Positions 53,072 to 62,471 of a DNA stretch of 64,000 nt are shown here, in pieces (the stretch's first letter is position 1; each line of letters begins with the position of its first letter). Made by a program: the position numbers and the translations under genes. The notes beneath the pieces are model-generated. The model saw only the letters and a program-made list of their open reading frames with translations. It was not told where the DNA came from and searched no databases. Source of the stretch: Actinomycetales bacterium (lineage in GTDB: Bacteria; Actinomycetota; Actinomycetes; Actinomycetales; Microbacteriaceae); the NCBI GenBank assembly GCA_017308515.1, contig JAFKEN010000007.1, forward strand, positions 356,957-420,956. Direction: 5' to 3'.

Positions 53072-54226
53072 GTGCCCGCCGTGAACATCGGGATGCCCAA
53101 GCCCGCACCCGAAACCCTCGCCCCGCGCCGCAAGAGCCGCCTGATCAAGGTCGGCAAGGTGCTCGTCGGAGGCGACGCCCCGGTCAGCGTCCAGTCGATG
53201 ACGACCACGCCGACGACGAACATCAACGCGACGCTGCAGCAGATCGCCGAGCTGACCGCGTCGGGCTGCGACATCGTGCGCGTCGCCGTCCCCAGCCAGG
53301 ACGACGCCGACGCCCTGCCGATCATCGCCAAGAAGAGCCAGATCCCGGTCATCGCCGACATCCACTTTCAGCCGAAGTATGTGTTCCAGGCGATCGACGC
53401 CGGCTGCGCGGCCGTGCGGGTCAACCCCGGCAACATCCGCCAGTTCGATGACAAGGTCGGCGAGATCGCGAAAGCCGCGAAAGCCGCCGGCGTGAGCCTG
53501 CGCATCGGCGTGAATGCGGGATCCCTCGACAAGCGCCTGCTCGAGAAATACGGAAAAGCGACCCCCGAGGCGCTCGTCGAGAGCGCGGTGTGGGAGGCGA
53601 GCCTGTTCGAGGAGCACGATTTCCACGACTTCAAGATCTCGGTCAAGCACAACGACCCGGTCGTGATGGTCAAGGCGTATCGGCTTCTCGCGCAGCGCGG
53701 CGATTGGCCGCTGCACCTCGGCGTGACCGAGGCCGGCCCGGCCTTCCAGGGCACCATCAAGAGCGCGACGGCGTTCGGCATCCTGCTCGGCGAGGGGATC
53801 GGCGACACGATCCGCGTCTCGCTCTCCGCGCCGCCCGCCGAGGAGGTCAAGGTCGGCCTGCAGATCCTGCAGAGCCTGAACCTGCGCGAGCGCAAGCTCG
53901 AGATCGTCTCCTGCCCCTCCTGCGGGCGTGCCCAGGTCGACGTCTACACCCTCGCCGACAACGTCACCGAGGGGCTCAAGGGCATGAGCGTGCCGCTGCG
54001 CGTGGCCGTCATGGGCTGCGTCGTCAACGGGCCGGGGGAGGCGCGCGAGGCGGATCTCGGCGTCGCCTCCGGCAATGGCAAGGGCCAGATCTTCGTCAAG
54101 GGCGAGGTCATCAAGACCGTGCCCGAGGCCGAGATCGTCGCGACCCTCATCGAGGAGGCGAACCGGATCGCCGACGAGATGGGTCCGGGCGCCGCGACCG
54201 GCAGCCCCGAGGTCGTCACGGTCTGA
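53072..54226 (+). CDS. ispG: 4-hydroxy-3-methylbut-2-en-1-yl diphosphate synthase
   Basis: This 384-residue Fe-S enzyme performs the sixth step of the MEP pathway. The TIM barrel starts [17 protein letters not shown] with [12 protein letters not shown]; the 4Fe-4S cluster ligands are in [11 protein letters not shown] and [14 protein letters not shown]. It belongs functionally with dxr upstream. Transcription appears independent, with its own leaderless promoter and a hairpin 40 bases after the stop. Confidence 0.97.
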   Translation: MPAVNIGMPKPAPETLAPRRKSRLIKVGKVLVGGDAPVSVQSMTTTPTTNINATLQQIAELTASGCDIVRVAVPSQDDADALPIIAKKSQIPVIADIHFQPKYVFQAIDAGCAAVRVNPGNIRQFDDKVGEIAKAAKAAGVSLRIGVNAGSLDKRLLEKYGKATPEALVESAVWEASLFEEHDFHDFKISVKHNDPVVMVKAYRLLAQRGDWPLHLGVTEAGPAFQGTIKSATAFGILLGEGIGDTIRVSLSAPPAEEVKVGLQILQSLNLRERKLEIVSCPSCGRAQVDVYTLADNVTEGLKGMSVPLRVAVMGCVVNGPGEAREADLGVASGNGKGQIFVKGEVIKTVPEAEIVATLIEEANRIADEMGPGAATGSPEVVTV

Positions 54227-54265
54227 GCGGCGGTATTCCGCGTCGTCGCTCCGGCAATCTTCTGA

Positions 54266-54291
54266 AAACTCCTCGATAATTCGCGGAGTTT
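54266..54291 (+). terminator. Hairpin terminator after ispG
   Basis: Bases 54266-54276 pair with 54281-54291 over 11 positions with one mismatch around a TAAT loop. The outer AAA/TTT pairs are followed by CTCC. It is the most terminator-like stem in the window because of its A and T flanks. Confidence 0.6.
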
Positions 54292-54313
54292 CTCCCCACA
54301 ACGCGAATCTGGC

Positions 54314-54345
54314 ATTTCGCGATTTCGCGCCGGCGCAATTATGAT
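54314..54345 (+). promoter_or_regulatory. lsr2 promoter with tandem ATTTCGCG repeat
   Basis: ATTTCGCG is directly repeated at 54314-54321 and 54322-54329, followed by the -10 hexamer TATGAT (54340-54345), which ends six bases before the lsr2 ATG. A further CGCGAA at 54302-54307 is in inverse orientation. The region is unusually AT-rich for this genome, as expected for a site that Lsr2 itself may bind. Confidence 0.5.
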
Positions 54346-54351
54346 CGCATT

Positions 54352-54693
54352 ATGGCCACGCGCACTCTGACGATCCTCACCGACGACCTCGACGGCAGCG
54401 AATTGCCCAGCGGCACGTCGACGACCACCTTCTCGCTGAACGGCACCAATTACGCGATCGACCTCGGCCCGGCGAATGCCAAGCGGCTCGAGGAGGCCCT
54501 CGCGCCCTTCGTCTCCCGCGCCCGCAAGTCGGGCTCGGCCCGTCGCGCCGCGAGCGGCGGCGCCCGCCGCGGCCGCGCCGACTCCGACCGGCTCGGTGAG
54601 ATCCGCGCCTGGGCGACCGCGAACGGCTACCAGGTCGGCGACCGGGGCCGCATCAAGGCCGAGATCGTCGAGGCCTTCGACCGCGCCCACTGA
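54352..54693 (+). CDS. lsr2: Lsr2-family nucleoid-associated protein
   Basis: This 113-residue histone-like protein bridges AT-rich DNA and silences foreign genes, an actinobacterial counterpart of H-NS. The N-terminal oligomerisation domain has LTDDLDGSELPSGTSTTTF and YAIDLGPANAKRLEEALAPF; a Ser/Ala/Arg/Gly-rich linker follows; the C-terminal DNA-binding domain has IRAWATANGYQVGDRGRIKAEIVEAF with the RGR minor-groove hook. It has its own leaderless-type promoter and a hairpin just after its stop. Confidence 0.95.
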   Translation: MATRTLTILTDDLDGSELPSGTSTTTFSLNGTNYAIDLGPANAKRLEEALAPFVSRARKSGSARRAASGGARRGRADSDRLGEIRAWATANGYQVGDRGRIKAEIVEAFDRAH

Positions 54694-54700
54694 GCTCCGA

Positions 54701-54739
54701 TCGCGGGAGGCGCGCCCGACCGGCACCGGCTTCCCGCGA
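54701..54739 (+). terminator. Hairpin after lsr2
   Basis: TCGCGGGA (54701-54708) pairs with TCCCGCGA (54732-54739) around 23 bases, starting eight bases after the lsr2 stop. The remaining 120 bases to the next gene hold CAGGAT (54804-54809), a possible -10, and a GGAGGA ribosome site. Confidence 0.45.
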
Positions 54740-54862
54740 GTCTGCGACGCGCGCTCCGCCGTCCCCTCCTGGGGATGGCCGGGGTGCGCGTCGTCGTGTG
54801 CGGCAGGATGGAGCACGGACGCCGTCGCGCTCGGCACGGCGCCGTTGCCCCCGGAGGACCGC

Positions 54863-56034
<1,172 letters not shown>

Positions 56035-56053
<19 letters not shown>

Positions 56054-56118
56054 CTCCCGGTCGTCCGGGACGCGCGCCCCGATCGCCGTCCCGACGCCGT
56101 AGCGGCGGCCTCGCCGCC
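56035..56118 (+). repeat. Direct repeat of the moxR 3' end plus two hairpins
   Basis: Twenty bases ending CGCCGTAGC occur at 56035-56054 (containing the TAG stop of moxR) and again at 56084-56103. Between and after them are two perfect stems: TCCCGG/CCGGGA (56055-56070) and GGCGGC/GCCGCC (56104-56118), either of which could terminate moxR transcription. Confidence 0.7.
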
Positions 56119-56126
56119 CTCTCGCC

Positions 56127-56166
56127 GCGCGCCGCATTGACAGCGGCGCGCTCTCGCGCGTACGTT
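56127..56166 (+). promoter_or_regulatory. Sigma-70-type promoter of the Liv-type operon inside a palindrome
   Basis: TTGACA (56137-56142) and TACGTT (56161-56166) are 18 bases apart, the best -35/-10 pair in the window, giving a start near 56173. The -35 box sits in the spacer of a perfect nine-base inverted repeat (56127-56135 and 56143-56151), so a protein bound there would block RNA polymerase. Confidence 0.6.
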
Positions 56167-56171
56167 GATGA

Positions 56172-56193
56172 AACCTGAACCACCTGTCAGGTT
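56172..56193 (+). promoter_or_regulatory. Palindrome at the operon transcription start
   Basis: AACCTGA (56172-56178) and TCAGGTT (56187-56193) flank eight bases. It covers the predicted transcription start and the first 20 bases of the leader, a classic repressor site. The TetR-family protein encoded at 62468 is the natural candidate; a leader hairpin is the alternative. Confidence 0.5.
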
Positions 56194-56264
56194 GCGGTCG
56201 GAGCCGACCGTGACGACGCGCGGATCGGGGACCTCCCTTCTACGGCAGCAGGAAAGGCAGTCTC

Positions 56265-57455
56265 ATGCGGCGAATCCCGCTTCTCTCGCTCGCGGTGCTC
56301 GGCACCGCCGCGCTCGCCCTCACGGCGTGCGCGCCCACCACGACCGACGGCGGAGGCGGAGGCGGCGACGCCACCCCGGTCGCCGTCTCGATGATCTACT
56401 CCGAGTCGGGGCCGCTCGCGGCCTACGGCGCCGCCTACCGCGCCGGCTTCGAGGCCGGTCTCGACTACGCCACCGACGGCACCGACACCGCCGGCGGGCA
56501 CCCGCTCGAGATCACCTGGTCCGACGACGCGGGCGACGCCGACAAGGCCGTCGGGCTCGCGAAGGACGCGATCGGATCCGGCAGCCAGATCATCGCCGGC
56601 ACCGTCTCCTCCGGCATCGCCCTGCAGCTGGCCGAGCAGGCCGCGCAGAACAAGATCCTCTACATCTCGGGCCCCGCCGCCGCGGACGCGATCACGGGCG
56701 TCAACCAGTACACCTTCCGCTCCGGCCGCCAGACCTACCAGGACGTCGCGACCGCGGGCACCTTCGTGGGCGACCCGGCCGGCAAGAGTGTGCTGGTCTT
56801 CGCGCAGGACACCGCCTTCGGCCAGGGCAACGCCGCGGCCGTCGAGGCCGTGCTCGGCGGTGCGGGCGCGACGGTGTCGAGCGTGCTCGTGCCCGAGGAC
56901 GCGACCGAGTTCACGCCCTTCGCCCAGCAGGTGATCGACGCGCAGCCCGACCTGGTGTTCGTCGCCTGGGCCGGCGCCACCTCCGGCGCCATGTGGCAGG
57001 CGCTCAGCCAGCAGGGCGTCTTCGACGCCGCCCCGGTCGTGACCGGCCTCGGCGACGTCTCGACCTATGGCGCCTACGGCGAGGCGAGCGGCGACATCTC
57101 GTTCCTCTCGCACTACTTCGCCGGCGCGACCGACAACGCCGTGAACCAGGCGATGATCGACAGCCTCGACGCGGCCGGGGCGACCCCCGACCTGTTCTCG
57201 CCCGACGGCTTCAACGCCGCGCTCATGATCGTGCACGCGGTCGAGGAGGCCGCGGGCGACGTGGACGGCATGATCGCGGCGCTCGAGGGCTGGACCTTCG
57301 ACGGGCCGAAGGGCTCGATGACGATCCGCGCCGAGGACCACGCGCTGCTGCAGCCGATGTTCCAGGCGAAGCTCGTCGCCGACGGCGACAGCTGGACCCC
57401 GGAGCTGGTGGAGACCGTCGACGCCGACACCGTCGCGCCGCCGGTCGCCGGCTGA
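56265..57455 (+). CDS. Branched-chain-amino-acid-type ABC transporter, binding lipoprotein
   Basis: This 396-residue solute-binding lipoprotein of the Leu/Ile/Val or amide type has its signal peptide ending LTAC (Cys at about 22), then a Gly/Thr linker. The periplasmic-binding type 1 fold contains MIYSESGPLAAYGAAYRAGFEAGLDYA and ITWSDDAGDADKAVGLAKD. Ligands of this family include branched-chain amino acids, short amides, urea and aromatic or other organic acids. The neighbouring acyl-CoA synthetase suggests a carboxylic acid. The ATG follows GGAAAGG. Confidence 0.92.
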   Translation: MRRIPLLSLAVLGTAALALTACAPTTTDGGGGGGDATPVAVSMIYSESGPLAAYGAAYRAGFEAGLDYATDGTDTAGGHPLEITWSDDAGDADKAVGLAKDAIGSGSQIIAGTVSSGIALQLAEQAAQNKILYISGPAAADAITGVNQYTFRSGRQTYQDVATAGTFVGDPAGKSVLVFAQDTAFGQGNAAAVEAVLGGAGATVSSVLVPEDATEFTPFAQQVIDAQPDLVFVAWAGATSGAMWQALSQQGVFDAAPVVTGLGDVSTYGAYGEASGDISFLSHYFAGATDNAVNQAMIDSLDAAGATPDLFSPDGFNAALMIVHAVEEAAGDVDGMIAALEGWTFDGPKGSMTIRAEDHALLQPMFQAKLVADGDSWTPELVETVDADTVAPPVAG

Positions 57456-57471
57456 CCCGGAGCGGCACGGC

Positions 57472-58230
57472 ATGACCGACCGGCCCGTGCTCGCCGTCGC
57501 GGGGCTCGACCTCGCGATCGGCGGAGCGCACATCATCGACGACGTCACCCTCGAGGTGGCCGAGGGCGAGATGATCGGCGTGATCGGCCCCAACGGGGCC
57601 GGCAAGACGACCCTCTTCAACCTCATCAGCGGGCTCGTGCGCCCCACCGGCGGGCGCGTGCTGCTCGCGGGGGAGGACGTCACGGGGTCGAGCGTCGACG
57701 CGCGAGCACGGGCCGGCATCGGTCGCACCTTCCAGACCTCGAGCCTGTTCGCCGGGCTCACGGTGCGCGAGAACGCGCGCCTGGCCGCGCAGGCGGCGCT
57801 CGGCGGCGGCGCGAGCCTGCTGCGCCGGCCCCGACGCGGCGACGTCGCCGACCGGGTCGCGAGCGAGCGGCTCGAGCAGGTGGGCCTGGCCGCCCGCGCC
57901 GAGACCTTCGCGGGCGGCCTCTCCCACGGCGACAAGCGCAAGCTCGAGATCGCGATGCTGCTCGCGGCGGATCCGCGGGTGATCCTGCTCGACGAGCCGA
58001 TGGCGGGGGTCGGCTCGGCTGACGTGCCGGGGCTCGTCGAGGTGATCCGCACCGTCCACCGCGAGCACGGCCGCACCGTGCTCATGGTGGAGCACCACAT
58101 GGACGTCGTGCTTGGCCTGGTCGACCGCGTCGCGGTCATGCACCACGGCAGCCTGCTCGCCCTCGACACCCCGGAGAAGGTCATGGCCGACCCCACTGTG
58201 CAGAGCGCCTACCTCGGAGCCCCGCTGTGA
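57472..58230 (+). CDS. livG: Liv-type ABC transporter, ATPase 1 (LivG-like)
   Basis: This 252-residue ATPase has Walker A GPNGAGKTT, the LivG-typical GIGRTFQTSSLFAGLTVREN, signature LSHGDKRKLEIAML (in place of LSGGQ, as is usual for LivG) and Walker B VILLDEPMAGV. The gene starts 16 bases after the binding protein and overlaps the next ATPase gene as GTGA. Confidence 0.94.
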   Translation: MTDRPVLAVAGLDLAIGGAHIIDDVTLEVAEGEMIGVIGPNGAGKTTLFNLISGLVRPTGGRVLLAGEDVTGSSVDARARAGIGRTFQTSSLFAGLTVRENARLAAQAALGGGASLLRRPRRGDVADRVASERLEQVGLAARAETFAGGLSHGDKRKLEIAMLLAADPRVILLDEPMAGVGSADVPGLVEVIRTVHREHGRTVLMVEHHMDVVLGLVDRVAVMHHGSLLALDTPEKVMADPTVQSAYLGAPL

Positions 58231-58952
58231 CCGCCGACACCCCCATCCCCGTGCTGCGCGTGCGGCACCTGCGCGCCTGGATCGGCGCCCAGCAGGTCGT
58301 CGAGGACGTCTCGCTCGAGGTGCGCCCCGGCCGCGTCACCGCCCTGCTCGGGCGCAACGGCGCCGGCAAGACCTCGACGATCAAGGCGATCCTCGGGCTC
58401 GTCGACCGCCGCGGCGAGGTCGAGCTCGACGGCACCCGGATCGAGAGGATGCCGACCCACCGGATCGTGCAGCGCGGCGTCGGCTACGTGCCCGAGGATC
58501 GCGAGGTCTTCGCGAGCCTGAGCGTCGCGGAGAACCTGCGGCTCGCCGAGCGCGACGCCCGGCCGCGGCGCGAGCTCGTCGCCGAGCTCTTCCCCGACAT
58601 CGCGGCGCGCGCGGCGCAGCCGGCGGGCACCCTCTCGGGCGGCCAGCAGCAGATGGTCTCGCTCGCGCGGGCGCTGCTCAACGACAACCGCATCCTGCTC
58701 GTCGACGAGCCGACGAAGGGTCTCGCGCCGAAGATCGTCACCGAGGTGGCGGCCGCGCTCGAGCGCGCCGCCGAGGTGGTGCCGATCCTGCTCGTCGAGC
58801 AGAACCTCGAGGTGGCCCGCCGCCTCGCGGCCGACGTCGTCGTCATCGAGAGCGGCCGCGTCGCGCACGCCGGCCCCGCCGAGGAGCTGTTCGCCGACGA
58901 GGAGCGCGTGCTGCGGCTGCTCGGCGTGCACGGATCGGCGGATGCCGCATGA
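58227..58952 (+). CDS. livF: Liv-type ABC transporter, ATPase 2 (LivF-like)
   Basis: This 241-residue ATPase has Walker A GRNGAGKTS, the LivF-typical GVGYVPEDREVFASLSVAENL, signature LSGGQQQMVSLARAL and Walker B ILLVDEPTKGLAPKIV. It starts with GTG, overlapping the livG stop by four bases, and overlaps the permease gene as ATGA. Confidence 0.94.
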   Translation: MTADTPIPVLRVRHLRAWIGAQQVVEDVSLEVRPGRVTALLGRNGAGKTSTIKAILGLVDRRGEVELDGTRIERMPTHRIVQRGVGYVPEDREVFASLSVAENLRLAERDARPRRELVAELFPDIAARAAQPAGTLSGGQQQMVSLARALLNDNRILLVDEPTKGLAPKIVTEVAAALERAAEVVPILLVEQNLEVARRLAADVVVIESGRVAHAGPAEELFADEERVLRLLGVHGSADAA

Positions 58953-59824
58953 GCACCGTCGTCCTCCTGCTGATCACGGGGCTCGGCCTCGGGGCTCTCT
59001 ACTTCCTCGTCGCCTCGGGCCTGTCGCTCATCTACGGCCTCATGGGCGTGCTCAACTTCGCGCACGGCTCGTTCCTCACGATCGGCGCCTTCGCCGGGTA
59101 CGAGCTCTCCCGCCGGCTCGGGGCCGAGTCGATCGGCGTCTTCGTGCTCGCGCTGCTGCTGGGCGCCCTGGTCGGCGCGGTCGTCGCCGCGCTCACCGAG
59201 CTGCTGCTGATCCGCCGGCTCTACGAGCGGCACATCGAGCAGGTGCTCGTGACGGTCGGCCTCGCGCTCGCGAGCGTGGCGCTCTTCGACGGCATCTGGG
59301 GCACCGACCCGATCTACCTCGCCGGCCCGCCGTGGTTCGATCAGACCACCGAGATCCTCGGGGCGCGGGTGCCCAACGACCGCTTCGTGCTGATCCTCGT
59401 CGCGGTGCTCGTGCTGCTCGCGATCGTCGGCTTCCTGCGCTTCACGCGCTACGGCCTCATCGTGCGCGCGGGGGTGGAGAACCGCTCGATGGTCACGGCG
59501 CTCGGCATCGACGTGCGGCGCGCGTTCACCGTGGTCTTCGCGATCGGCGGGGCCGCGGCCGGGATGGGCGGCGTGCTCGCCTCGCAGTACTTCGGCTACG
59601 TCGCCCCGACCCTCGGCGCCTCGGTGCTCATCTTCGCCTTCATCGTCACCGTCATCGGCGGCCTGGGATCCCTCCCCGGCGCCGCGATCGCCTCCGTCGT
59701 GGTCGCGGTGCTGCAGCAGTTCGCCAACTTCTACGCGGGCGGAACGGGCGACCTCGTCGTCGTGCTGCTGCTCGCGCTCGTGCTGCTCGTGCGCCCGCGC
59801 GGGCTCCTCGGGAGGCGCGCATGA
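58949..59824 (+). CDS. livH: Liv-type ABC transporter, permease 1 (LivH-like)
   Basis: This 291-residue membrane protein has about eight helices. Family patterns are SGLSLIYGLMGVLNFAHGSF near the start, VRAGVENRSMVTALGIDVRRAF in the coupling loop and VIGGLGSLPGAAIAS. It forms the channel with the next gene product. Both ends overlap neighbours as ATGA. Confidence 0.94.
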   Translation: MSTVVLLLITGLGLGALYFLVASGLSLIYGLMGVLNFAHGSFLTIGAFAGYELSRRLGAESIGVFVLALLLGALVGAVVAALTELLLIRRLYERHIEQVLVTVGLALASVALFDGIWGTDPIYLAGPPWFDQTTEILGARVPNDRFVLILVAVLVLLAIVGFLRFTRYGLIVRAGVENRSMVTALGIDVRRAFTVVFAIGGAAAGMGGVLASQYFGYVAPTLGASVLIFAFIVTVIGGLGSLPGAAIASVVVAVLQQFANFYAGGTGDLVVVLLLALVLLVRPRGLLGRRA

Positions 59825-60930
59825 GCACCGCATCCGCCCCGCGCCCCGCGCGTCTTGCGCGCCTCCGGGCCTTCCTCGCCCGCCCGGTCGTGCGCCGTGT
59901 CGCGGCCGTGCTGCTCGTCGTGCTGCTGGCCGTGCTGCCGCTGCTGAACCTCACGATCCCCGGCGTGCTGCCGGGCCCGACCTACACGCCGGGCACGCTG
60001 CAGCTGCTCGCGCTCGGGCTGCTGTTCGCCGCGCTCGCGCTCAGCTACCACGTGCTCTTCGGCGCGACCGGGCTGCTCTCGTTCGGGCACGCGCTCTACT
60101 TCGCCATCGGCGCCTACGGCCTGGGCATCGTGCTGGAGAGCACCGAGCTGCCGCTCGTGCCCGCGATCGGGGTCGTGCTCGTCGCGGCGCTCGTCATCGC
60201 GGCGGCGCTCGGCGCGATCAGCCTCCGGGTGACGGGCATCTCCTTCGCGATGGTGACGCTCGCCTTCGCCCAGGCGGGGTCGGTGCTCATCCGGCGCAGC
60301 CCCGCCGTGACCGGCGGCGACGAGGGGCTGCCGCTCGCGGTCGAGCACATCCCCGGGTTCTTCGTCGGCGTGCTCAACACCCGCAACCTCTACTGGCTCG
60401 CGCTCGCGGTCGCCGTCGTGGTCTTCCTGCTCGTCGGCTGGTTCGAGCGCTCGCGGGCCGGGCACGTCGCCCACGCCGTGCGCGAGAACGAGACCCGCGT
60501 GCGGGTGCTGGGCATGCGGCCCTTCACGGTCAAGCTCATCGCCTTCGTCGTCGGCTCGGTGCTCGCCGCGCTCGTCGGCACCGCCTACCTGCTGCTGCAG
60601 AGCGGGGTCAACCCGCGGGCCGCGTCGAGCGACTTCACCCTGACGATCCTCGTCATCGTGGTGCTCGGCGGGGTCGGCTCGCGGTGGGGCGCCGTCATCG
60701 GCGGGATCGTCTACACCCTGCTCGATCAGCGCCTCACGGCGCTCGCGAGCTCCGACGCGATCGACGCCCTGCCCGACGTGCTGCGGGTGCCGCTGTCGGA
60801 GCCGCTGTTCCTGCTGGGGACGCTGTTCATCCTCGTCGTGCTCTTCCTGCCCGGCGGTATCGTCGGCCTCACCCGGCGCGGTCGCCGTGCCGAGAGCGCC
60901 GCCCGCGACGAGCTGGAGGAGGTCGCATGA
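59821..60930 (+). CDS. livM: Liv-type ABC transporter, permease 2 (LivM-like)
   Basis: This 369-residue membrane protein has about nine helices after a basic N-terminal tail. LivM patterns are FGATGLLSFGHALYFAIGAYG, RVTGISFAMVTLAFAQ, VRENETRVRVLGMRPFTVKL (coupling loop) and VLGGVGSRWGAVIGG. The junctions with livH and the acyl-CoA synthetase gene are ATGA overlaps; GGAGGAGG precedes the latter inside this gene. Confidence 0.94.
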   Translation: MSTASAPRPARLARLRAFLARPVVRRVAAVLLVVLLAVLPLLNLTIPGVLPGPTYTPGTLQLLALGLLFAALALSYHVLFGATGLLSFGHALYFAIGAYGLGIVLESTELPLVPAIGVVLVAALVIAAALGAISLRVTGISFAMVTLAFAQAGSVLIRRSPAVTGGDEGLPLAVEHIPGFFVGVLNTRNLYWLALAVAVVVFLLVGWFERSRAGHVAHAVRENETRVRVLGMRPFTVKLIAFVVGSVLAALVGTAYLLLQSGVNPRAASSDFTLTILVIVVLGGVGSRWGAVIGGIVYTLLDQRLTALASSDAIDALPDVLRVPLSEPLFLLGTLFILVVLFLPGGIVGLTRRGRRAESAARDELEEVA

Positions 60931-62471
60931 GCGGCGCGGACGGACTGCACACCCTCGGCCGCTGGACGAGCGACCGGGCGACCGCGACCCCCGAGCGCGT
61001 CGCGATCGACGACCGCGGCGTCGAGCTGAGCTACGCGGAGCTCGACCGCCGGGCCGAGGCGCTCGCCGCCCTGCTGCGCCGCACCGGCTACGGCGTCGGC
61101 GACCGGATCGCGACCCTGAGCGGCAACGCGAGCGACCACGTCGTGCTCTTCTTCGCGTGCGCGAAGGCCGGGCTCGTGCTCGTGCCGCTCTCCTGGCGGC
61201 TCGCGCCGCGCGAGCTCGCGCAGCAGCTCGAGCTGGCCGATCCCGCGCTGCTCGTCGTGGAGGACGAGTTCCAGGCGCTCGCGACGGCCGCGCTCGAGCC
61301 GCTGCTGGATCCCGCCCCGCTCGCCTCGCTCGGCGCCCGCGGCGTCGAACTCGACCCACCCGCGCCCCGCCGACGTGACGGCGAGGACGCCGTGCACCGC
61401 GCGGTACGGGACGACGACGCCCTGCTGCTCATCTTCACCTCGGGCACGATCGAGGCGCCGAAGGGCGCGATCCTCACCCACGCGAACTGCTTCTGGACGA
61501 ACCTGTCGCTCTCGCGCACCGCCGAGATCACGAGCTCCGACGTCGTGCTCGCCTTCATGCCGCAGTACCACGTGGGCGGCTGGAACGTGCAGCCCCTGCT
61601 CGCGTGGTGGACCGGCGCGACCGTCGTGCTCGAGCGCACCTTCGACGCCGGCCGCACCCTGCACCTCATCGCCGACCGCGGCATCACGACGATGATGGGC
61701 GTGCCGACGAACTACCTGTTCCTCGCCGAGCACCCGGACTTCGCCGCGACCGACCTGTCGAGCCTGCGGCACGCGATCGTCGGCGGCGCCCCGATGCCGG
61801 CGCCGCTGCTGCGCACCTGGCACGCCCGCGGCGTCGCGCTCACCCAGGGTTACGGGCTCACCGAGGCCGCCCCGAACGTGCTGTGCTTGCCCGACGAGGA
61901 CGCCCGCACGCGGGTGGGCTCGGCCGGCAAGCCCTACCCGCACGTCGAGGTCGCCGTCGTCGACCCGGTCACCGGCGAGCTGCGCGAGGGTGCGGCCGAG
62001 GGCGAGCTCGTGGTGCGCGGTCCGGGGGTGTTCGCGGGCTACTTCCGCGCCCCCGAGCAGACCGCGCTCGCGCTGCGCGGCGGCTGGCTGCACACCGGCG
62101 ACCTCGTGCGTCGCGACGAGGACGGCTACTTCACGATCGTCGACCGCATCAAGGACATCTACCTCTCCGGCGGCGAGAGCGTCGCCCCGGCGGAGGTCGA
62201 GGCGGTGCTGTTCGGGCATCCGGGCGTCGCCGACGCGGCCGTCGTCGGCATCCCCGACGAGCGCTGGGGCGAGGTGGGCGTCGCCTTCGTCGTCGCCCGG
62301 CGGGGCGTCGCGGTCGACGAGCACGAGCTGCTCGAGTTCTGCGCGGCGCGCATCGCGCGCTTCAAGGTGCCCAAGTCGGTCGAGTTCGTCGCGGCGATCC
62401 CGCGCTCCAGCTCGAACAAGGTGCTGCGCCGCCGGCTGCTCGAGCAGCGCGCCGGGGCGGTGACCCGATGA
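60927..62471 (+). CDS. AMP-forming acyl-CoA synthetase
   Basis: This 514-residue ANL-family ligase activates a carboxylic acid to its CoA ester through an acyl-AMP. Motifs are LIFTSGTIEAPKGAILTH (A3; Ile175-Glu176 stand where TG is usual), GYGLTEAAPNV (A5), HTGDLVRRDEDGYFTIVDRIKD (A7/A8) and the catalytic Lys in RSSSNKVLRRRL (A10). The substrate is unknown; medium-chain, aromatic or branched acids are all possible. Being in one transcription unit with a Liv-type importer suggests that the imported compound, or its product, is the substrate. Confidence 0.92.
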   Translation: MSGADGLHTLGRWTSDRATATPERVAIDDRGVELSYAELDRRAEALAALLRRTGYGVGDRIATLSGNASDHVVLFFACAKAGLVLVPLSWRLAPRELAQQLELADPALLVVEDEFQALATAALEPLLDPAPLASLGARGVELDPPAPRRRDGEDAVHRAVRDDDALLLIFTSGTIEAPKGAILTHANCFWTNLSLSRTAEITSSDVVLAFMPQYHVGGWNVQPLLAWWTGATVVLERTFDAGRTLHLIADRGITTMMGVPTNYLFLAEHPDFAATDLSSLRHAIVGGAPMPAPLLRTWHARGVALTQGYGLTEAAPNVLCLPDEDARTRVGSAGKPYPHVEVAVVDPVTGELREGAAEGELVVRGPGVFAGYFRAPEQTALALRGGWLHTGDLVRRDEDGYFTIVDRIKDIYLSGGESVAPAEVEAVLFGHPGVADAAVVGIPDERWGEVGVAFVVARRGVAVDEHELLEFCAARIARFKVPKSVEFVAAIPRSSSNKVLRRRLLEQRAGAVTR

